From Candidatus Geohydrothermomicrobium daggyaiense (lineage in GTDB: Bacteria; Actinomycetota; Geothermincolia; Fen-727; JACVIW01), in NCBI GenBank assembly GCA_015711695.1, contig JACVIW010000048.1, positions 1 through 11,982 of the forward strand: a DNA stretch of 11,982 nucleotides. Direction: 5' to 3'. How positions within the stretch are numbered: the first letter of the stretch is position 1; each line of letters opens with the position of its first letter. A model generated the notes under the pieces. The model saw only the letters and a program-made list of their open reading frames with translations, was not told the DNA's origin and searched no databases. Shown piece by piece: positions 7,694 to 11,982 of this stretch. Made by a program: the position numbers and the translations under genes.

Positions 7694-8575
7694 GTGGTTG
7701 AGGGAGTGTCCTTCGAATACGTTGAAGTCAACGGCATAAAAATCCACTGTGCATACGCTGGGAAAGGTAAACCTGTCATCTTCTTGCATGGATTTCCCGA
7801 ATGCTGGTACTCCTGGAGGCACCAGATAACCGCCCTTTCAGAGCGCTTTCTCGCGGTTGCCCCGGACATGAGAGGTTACAATCTAAGCGATAAGCCCCGG
7901 GGCATTTCCTCTTACAGAATGGCAGAGCTTACCCGCGATGTGCTCTGTTTGATAAAGCACTTCGGTACAGATAAATCATATATAGTTGGACACGACTGGG
8001 GTGGTGCCGTTGCCTGGTCATTTGCGATGCTTTACCCCGAAGCAACAGAGAAACTCGTTGTCATGAATTGCCCCCATCCGATAGCCTTTTTAGAAAATCT
8101 CATGAAAAACCCGAGACAGTTGAGGCGTTCACTTTACATGTTTTTTTTCCAGATACCAGGACTCCCGGAGCTTCTTTTCAGAGCATGGGATTATTTGCTC
8201 ATAAGAAGAGTCTTCACGGACTGGGCAATAAACAAAGAAGCATTCACCGAAGAGGATATTAATGCGCTCGCACAGGCTGCCGCGCGCCCCGGTGCTCTCA
8301 ATTCTGGCTTAAACTACTACCGGGCAATGTTTAGGGACGCTTCAAATATCCAGCTTTTTCTATCAAGTAGACGCGGAAATTTCCCCGTTGTTACTTCACC
8401 CACCCTCATAATATGGGCCGAAAAAGACAGGGCTCTTGGTAAAGAATTGACCTATGGAATGGAAAAATACGTCAAGGGGGATTTGAAAATACGATATATA
8501 CCGAATTGCAGCCACTGGGTTCAGCAGGAACAGCCAGTTCTCGTAAATGAGATGCTTATCGATTTTCTCGAATGA
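7694..8575 (+). CDS. Alpha/beta hydrolase, epoxide-hydrolase-like
   Basis: The 293-residue cytoplasmic enzyme has the alpha/beta-hydrolase layout. The oxyanion motif is H-G-F-P-E (32-36), the nucleophile elbow is G-H-D-W-G-G (99-104, D101), the acid is probably D245 in W-A-E-K-D, and the histidine is H274 in C-S-H-W. The Asp nucleophile, HGxP and F-Q-I-P-G-L-P-E cap motif point to an epoxide hydrolase rather than an esterase. Of the two cap tyrosines that open the epoxide ring, one is probably Y209 (N-Y-Y-R). The position usually occupied by the other (before F-Q-x-P-G) reads Phe (F151), so activity may differ. The start is a GTG with GGAGGG 6 nt upstream. It overlaps the lipoprotein gene by ATGA. 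Likely role: hydrolysis of a lipid or isoprenoid epoxide, or detoxification. Confidence 0.88.
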   Translation: MVEGVSFEYVEVNGIKIHCAYAGKGKPVIFLHGFPECWYSWRHQITALSERFLAVAPDMRGYNLSDKPRGISSYRMAELTRDVLCLIKHFGTDKSYIVGHDWGGAVAWSFAMLYPEATEKLVVMNCPHPIAFLENLMKNPRQLRRSLYMFFFQIPGLPELLFRAWDYLLIRRVFTDWAINKEAFTEEDINALAQAAARPGALNSGLNYYRAMFRDASNIQLFLSSRRGNFPVVTSPTLIIWAEKDRALGKELTYGMEKYVKGDLKIRYIPNCSHWVQQEQPVLVNEMLIDFLE

Positions 8576-9072
8576 AAGGAATTTTTGACAGGGTGAATCT
8601 CAGAAGATTTATTAAGTACTTTATATTCTTTTTTATTACCGTCCTTTCCTCGGGATGCGTTGCGGAACCTAAACATCATATATCAAGGAAACATTCCCTT
8701 GCCCTGAAAGTTAGCAATTCCGCAAGGGTCGGTTTGAGTGTAACATACCATCCTTCAGACAGTCGCCAACCTATCGGAGCGTGTCTTTCCGTGACAAACT
8801 TGAGCAGAAAGAATACTATTTTTCAATTGAGCACGAAAAAGTTTTTTGATTTTTCGATATATAGAAAAAAGGGTGAGAAAGTCTGGCAGTGGTCACAGGG
8901 AAAAACTTTTACCGAGACGAAAACGGAAATTGTAATGGCCCCCGGTGAAACAAAAAGCTACAGGATATCTATACCTTCGAACATTTTCCATACGGGGGAC
9001 TATGTTCTTAAAGGCGTTTTTTTGGGAACACCGCTTTTGAAACCAGAAATTGAATTTTCCATTGTCCGATAG
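8572..9072 (+). CDS. Probable lipoprotein with BsuPI-type domain
   Basis: The 166-residue product starts with a basic N-terminus, a hydrophobic stretch (about 13-25) and L-S-S-G-C. Cys29 would be lipidated; the lipobox is slightly atypical because Leu is at -4 rather than -3. The rest (about 46-165) matches the BsuPI family (intracellular proteinase inhibitor fold). It has N-L-S-x-K-x-x-x-F-x-L, F-D-F-S-I-Y, V-W-Q-W-S-x-G-K-x-F, A-P-G-E-T-K-S-Y and a G-D-Y-V-L-K-G strand at the end. This is an immunoglobulin-like beta sandwich. BsuPI of Bacillus is a protease inhibitor, but most secreted relatives have no known role. The start codon overlaps the hydrolase stop as ATGA, so it is almost certainly translated from the same mRNA. 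It faces the dehydrogenase gene tail-to-tail, 34 nt away. Confidence 0.82.
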   Translation: MKGIFDRVNLRRFIKYFIFFFITVLSSGCVAEPKHHISRKHSLALKVSNSARVGLSVTYHPSDSRQPIGACLSVTNLSRKNTIFQLSTKKFFDFSIYRKKGEKVWQWSQGKTFTETKTEIVMAPGETKSYRISIPSNIFHTGDYVLKGVFLGTPLLKPEIEFSIVR

Positions 9073-9106
9073 GTTCAAGAATCGAAACAGGGGCACCCGG
9101 TGGATT

Positions 9107-10219
9107 TCAAGAAAGATACATTCTTTTTCCTTCCTTTAAAAGCAAACCTTCATTGACCAGAGCAAGTTTCATGTCGCTTAAGACTACATCAAGCGGAAAG
9201 GTAACCTCTATGTCATGTCTGGATATGAATGCGTCAATCCAGTATGCCCATTTTGCGTACGACATTCCTAGATATATCAGCAATTCAACAGATTTTTTCC
9301 ATTCCTCATATCCAAGAAACGCTCTATTCGAAATTTCAAGCGTCAGATACCTGTAAGCCTCGAGAGCTGAAAGATGATGTATCCAGGATCCAGCTTCGGG
9401 TCCTTCGAGTCGCAAACCTTCGTATTTCTGCCTGAAGCGCGCTGAAACTTCGTTAACTGCGCACTGGAACATCCCACAGAGCGCAGAAAGAACAAGCGCT
9501 CTTTCCCTGGCAAAAGCTGTTCGGCTTGAATCAGAGTGTCCTCCACCTACTTCGCCCAGTACTGCGTTATCCTGGAGCATCACGTCTTCGAACTCCACGA
9601 TCGCGTGCGGTGAAGTCCTCAGGAAATTCAAGTCCATTCGCTCAATTTTAATTCCGGGGAGACTTGTCTCAACTATAAAGGCGGTCAATTCTTTTTTTTC
9701 GCCCTCCTCACCTGTCAGAGCAAGAGTCACAAGCACGTCCGCAACAGGACCGCATGTGACATATACCTTTTTTCCGGTAAGTTTATAACCTCCATCATTC
9801 CTTCTGGCGATTGTTTTCATGTTAAAGGGATCACCGCGCGTTTCAGGCTCAGAAAAGGCAGCAGCGCCCACCAGTTCGCCAGATATTAATCCTGGAAGAT
9901 ACTTTTCTTTCTGTTTATCAGTGCCGAAAGCCTCGATGGATTTTAAGCAAAGGCTATGATGTGTTATCCAGGATAGCGAAAGACCCAGATCATACCCCTT
10001 TTCCGTAAATTCCCGGACTGCAAGCGCCAAATCCCGTGGACTCCCGCCGTTTCCGCCGTAATCTTCATCCACAGTCAAACCAAAAAGACCAGTCTTTCCC
10101 ATCTTCCTCCAAAGATCCCGTGAAAAGACTCCATCTGCGTATCTTCTTTCCAGGGTAGAAAACACTTCGTCTCTGGCAAGATTGCTTATAGCTTCAAGTT
10201 CTACGCCAAACAAACGCAA
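9107..10219 (-). CDS. Divergent acyl-CoA dehydrogenase family protein
   Basis: Acyl-CoA dehydrogenases are FAD enzymes that form an alpha,beta double bond in acyl thioesters. The 370-residue protein shows G-L-F-G-L-T-V-D-E-D-Y-G-G (about 44-56), then F-S-E-P-E-T-R-G-D-P (122-131) in place of the usual T-E-P-x-A-G-S-D. The next motif, L-T-G-K-K-V-Y-V-T-C-G-P-V-A-D (147-161), is followed by a helical C-terminal domain. In D-M-K-L-A-L-V-N-E-G (349-358), E357 lines up with the catalytic Glu of Y-E-G-T in typical members. The usual G-G-x-G-Y loop before it is absent, and the end is short and unlike the standard E-I-Q-R-x-x-I-A-R tail. The start is a TTG with a GGTGG site duplicated upstream. Substrate is unknown; it might act on an acyl-carrier protein or a special acyl-CoA. 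Confidence 0.87.
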   Translation of the reverse strand: MRLFGVELEAISNLARDEVFSTLERRYADGVFSRDLWRKMGKTGLFGLTVDEDYGGNGGSPRDLALAVREFTEKGYDLGLSLSWITHHSLCLKSIEAFGTDKQKEKYLPGLISGELVGAAAFSEPETRGDPFNMKTIARRNDGGYKLTGKKVYVTCGPVADVLVTLALTGEEGEKKELTAFIVETSLPGIKIERMDLNFLRTSPHAIVEFEDVMLQDNAVLGEVGGGHSDSSRTAFARERALVLSALCGMFQCAVNEVSARFRQKYEGLRLEGPEAGSWIHHLSALEAYRYLTLEISNRAFLGYEEWKKSVELLIYLGMSYAKWAYWIDAFISRHDIEVTFPLDVVLSDMKLALVNEGLLLKEGKRMYLS

Positions 10220-10223
10220 CCCA

Positions 10224-10247
10224 CCACCTGACTTACCACCTGACTTA
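10224..10247. repeat. Perfect 12-bp tandem duplication at the dehydrogenase start
   Basis: CCACCTGACTTA occurs twice back to back on the plus strand. On the minus strand this is TAAGTCAGGTGG repeated, ending 4 nt before the TTG start at 10219. Each copy carries an AGGTGG ribosome-site-like word, so the duplication gives the gene two tandem Shine-Dalgarno-like sites. In the gene's frame each unit reads K-S-G-G without a stop, so the repeat does not break the upstream frame, which is open back to a TAG at 10258-10256. Confidence 0.85.
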
Positions 10248-10262
10248 TTGGAAATCTAAATC

Positions 10263-10288
10263 GAATCCCTACCAGAAAGACGGGATTC
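10263..10288. repeat. 7-bp inverted repeat upstream of the dehydrogenase gene
   Basis: GAATCCC (10263-10269) and GGGATTC (10282-10288) are perfect inverted copies with a 12-nt loop. The site lies in the 153-nt gap between the split-barrel gene and the dehydrogenase gene. There is no clean T-run on the minus-strand downstream side, so it is not a good intrinsic terminator. It could be a mRNA hairpin or a binding site. The rest of this gap (10220-10372) is AT-rich and holds no gene that I can see. Confidence 0.5.
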
Positions 10289-10372
10289 TGAAAATTTCCG
10301 CTTCCTTCATACGTCAGCTATCTCAATAATTAAGAAGTCTGACCTCTCCCAAAAACAATATCAATATAGACC

Positions 10373-11215
10373 TTAGATGATTCTTTCGCCACAGAGAGGC
10401 GGCATGGACAAATACAGTTCTGATAACTCCACCAGGCCAAATCTTGAGCCCGCGAACGCTCGCACTGAAACAAGCTCGCCCTTCACCTGATAGGTTCGCA
10501 GGTCGAGAGTAAGGACATTTAATGCAACCGGCAAAGGAAGGTCGAAATCAAGAATTTTCTTGTTATAGTCAGTCACCTTGAATGTGAGGCAGGAGGGTCC
10601 CGTGAAGCGCGTGCTCAAAGCCGGAAAAACAGCAGGTTTCTCTTTTTCAACCGGGAATGCGATAACCTTTATGGACATTATACTGTTGAACTTCTCCCTC
10701 ACAGGAAGAGGAAATTCGACAGCCGAAGAATTCCTGCCGCGAAGCAGTTTCGAGGCCATCAACAAAGAGGCGTAGTCCTTCGCAAGTACGGCATACGAAA
10801 GTTTCCGCGGCAGGTCAACAACTTTTTCCACTTCAACAACTGCAACGTTATGAATGCCCGCGTAGGCGTTATACCTGAAAAAGGGGATACTGTTTATCTT
10901 CTCCACAAGAGGTCCCGACTGTGTCCATCGAATAACATTCCCTTCGTACCCCGCCATCTCCAGTTTCTCAGTAATAGCCAGGCTCGCCACAAAAGAATTT
11001 GATTTCAGATTTTCAAGCGTTTTAACCATCATAAACTCACCGAATATGAACTCTCTGTTATCACCCGGAAGCTGGCTAACTATAAGGGCCACATTCGGCA
11101 CTCCCTCAGGGGATAAAGTCGCAAGGAACTTGGCAGCTCTTTCTTTCTCGTAGACAGCGCGAACATTTGGCGGGATATCTGATAATGTTTCCTTTGATTC
11201 AATAACAGTGTTCAT
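10373..11215 (-). CDS. Two-part protein with N-terminal pyridoxamine-5'-phosphate-oxidase-like (FMN split barrel) region
   Basis: The 280-residue product has a likely FMN-binding split-barrel region at about 17-130. Features are A-K-F-L-A-T-L-S-P-E-G-V-P-N-V-A (a strand-turn-strand typical of this fold), then F-I-F-G-E-F-M-M-V-K-T-L-E-N-L-K-x-N-x-x-V-A (the K-T-x-x-N-L-x-x-N signature of such proteins). The C-terminal half (about 140-280) is not one I recognise; its final 90 residues look like a beta-rich domain. No signal peptide or membrane helix is visible. The ATG at 11215 has AAGGAGA about 8 nt upstream. It lies 29 nt after the radical SAM activase, so the two are probably cotranscribed. 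Members of the fold bind FMN, F420 or heme; the cofactor and reaction here are unknown. Confidence 0.65.
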   Translation of the reverse strand: MNTVIESKETLSDIPPNVRAVYEKERAAKFLATLSPEGVPNVALIVSQLPGDNREFIFGEFMMVKTLENLKSNSFVASLAITEKLEMAGYEGNVIRWTQSGPLVEKINSIPFFRYNAYAGIHNVAVVEVEKVVDLPRKLSYAVLAKDYASLLMASKLLRGRNSSAVEFPLPVREKFNSIMSIKVIAFPVEKEKPAVFPALSTRFTGPSCLTFKVTDYNKKILDFDLPLPVALNVLTLDLRTYQVKGELVSVRAFAGSRFGLVELSELYLSMPPLCGERII

Positions 11216-11244
11216 TTTTAGGTCTCCTTTACGGCGAATTAATT

Positions 11245-11982
11245 TCAGCTTTTTATCTTTGCTGGACCTGACCAGTGAATGTCAATACCGGAGATTTTTT
11301 TAGCCAGCTCCGCAAGTTCATCCATTACGGAAGAATCGACCGACGCAACACCTTTTAAGGGCCATTCAGTATCAAGACGGTCATATTTGGATTCGCATGC
11401 ATTGTTGAAAGCGAGCAGATCCCATCTTTCAGCAGTGCCAATTTCTTCTCTTACGAAATGCGCGAGATCTGATATGTTATCAGGTTCAGCGGTGTAGCCG
11501 GGAATAACTGGCGTCCTTATCCATGTTCTCTTTTTACTCTCAACTAAACAACGAGCGTTTTTAAGTATCGGTTTGAGGGAGACACCGGTGAACTTCAGGT
11601 GGTTTTCCTCGTCAATTGTCTTCAGGTCAAGCAATACCAGGTCAGATACTTCAGTGAGTTTCTCAAACACCTCAGAGGAGCAGTAACCGGAAGTATCCAA
11701 AGCCGTATGGATTTTTGCTGCCTTGCAAATCGATAGAAGTTCATGCACGAAGTCCGGCTGAGCGGTCGGCTCACCTCCCGAGATGGTCACGCCTCCGTTC
11801 GAATTCTTATAAAAAACTTCGTCGCGCTTCACCTCTTCAAAAACATCAACTGTCGTGCATTCTTTTCCCACGATTTCAAGGGCTCCAGCAGGACATGCAG
11901 CAGCACATATTCCGCAAGCATCGCACGCTGCCCTGTCAATGACCATACCGCCAGGCCTTAAATCCAGGGCACTTTTCGGACA
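11245..11982 (-). CDS. Glycyl-radical enzyme activating protein (radical SAM), 5' end beyond right edge
   Basis: These proteins use S-adenosylmethionine and a [4Fe-4S] cluster to put a radical on a glycine of a partner enzyme. The visible 245 residues begin inside a ferredoxin-like insert. C-P-K-S-A-L-D at the very edge is the end of the first cluster motif. C-x-x-C-x-x-C-x-x-x-C-P-A-G (C20, C23, C26, C30 of the visible part) is the second. Then come N-G-G-V-T-I-S-G-G-E-P (62-72), the H-T-A-L-D-T-S-G strand and L-V-L-L-D-L-K. The radical SAM C-x-x-x-C-x-x-C motif normally precedes the insert and so lies outside the window. The frame is open to base 11982, so the ATG at 11946 is internal, not the start. 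Near the end, L-A-F-N-N-A-C-x-S-K-Y replaces the more usual L-P-Y-H-x-L-G-x-x-K-Y of PflA-type activases. The partner enzyme is not in view. Confidence 0.92.
   Translation of the reverse strand, partial: CPKSALDLRPGGMVIDRAACDACGICAAACPAGALEIVGKECTTVDVFEEVKRDEVFYKNSNGGVTISGGEPTAQPDFVHELLSICKAAKIHTALDTSGYCSSEVFEKLTEVSDLVLLDLKTIDEENHLKFTGVSLKPILKNARCLVESKKRTWIRTPVIPGYTAEPDNISDLAHFVREEIGTAERWDLLAFNNACESKYDRLDTEWPLKGVASVDSSVMDELAELAKKISGIDIHWSGPAKIKS

Noticed and set aside
7694..8575. Haloalkane dehalogenase
   Set aside because: The Asp nucleophile fits both families, but H-G-F-P-E (not H-G-N-P) and the F-Q-x-P-G-L-P-E cap motif favour epoxide hydrolases.
11245..11946. Activase as a complete 233-residue protein starting at the ATG at 11946
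   Set aside because: The frame stays open to the window end and the upstream codons read C-P-K-S-A-L-D, the end of a first ferredoxin motif. The true start is outside.
1..11982. CRISPR array, prophage, transposon, toxin-antitoxin or defence system
   Set aside because: No regular repeats, transposase, integrase, nuclease or small overlapping gene pair of those kinds was seen.

Overview
The window looks like a bacterial chromosome segment with moderate GC and good Shine-Dalgarno sites. It has no rRNA, tRNA, CRISPR array or insertion sequence that I can see. The order leuS-comEA-comEC, all on the minus strand, is a conserved neighbourhood in Actinomycetota and also occurs in Firmicutes. A glycyl-radical-enzyme activase at the right edge points to an anaerobe. 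My best guess is a deep-branching anaerobic actinobacterium or a Firmicutes-like relative, but this is inference from gene order and protein style, not a phylogenetic result.

Left part (1-3773, minus strand): the 5' end of comEC runs off the left edge and starts at a TTG inside the end of comEA. Then come comEA (DNA-uptake receptor, helix-hairpin-helix) with a plausible promoter, and a full-length leuS. The leuS start is odd: the only standard start codon (GTG) lies inside a near-perfect Shine-Dalgarno sequence, and an in-frame ACG sits at the ideal spacing downstream.

Middle part (4055-9072): a TetR-family repressor is divergent from a flavoprotein resembling geranylgeranyl reductases. That flavoprotein converges on a larger amine-oxidase/phytoene-desaturase-type flavoprotein with a membrane-anchor-like C-terminus. 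The desaturase-like gene is in turn divergent from a two-gene unit: an epoxide-hydrolase-like alpha/beta hydrolase and, overlapping it by ATGA, a lipoprotein with a BsuPI-type domain. The two polyprenyl-type flavoenzymes, the epoxide hydrolase and the nearby regulator suggest an isoprenoid or lipid modification locus. The substrate cannot be read from sequence.

Right part (9107-11982, minus strand): a glycyl-radical-enzyme activase (5' end off the right edge), a two-part protein with an N-terminal FMN-binding split-barrel-like region, and a divergent acyl-CoA dehydrogenase follow one another in that transcriptional order. The activase and split-barrel genes are 29 nt apart and probably form an operon. 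The dehydrogenase follows after a 153-nt gap holding a 7-bp inverted repeat and a 12-bp tandem duplication that doubles its ribosome-binding region. The glycyl radical enzyme itself is not in the window and may lie just beyond the right edge.
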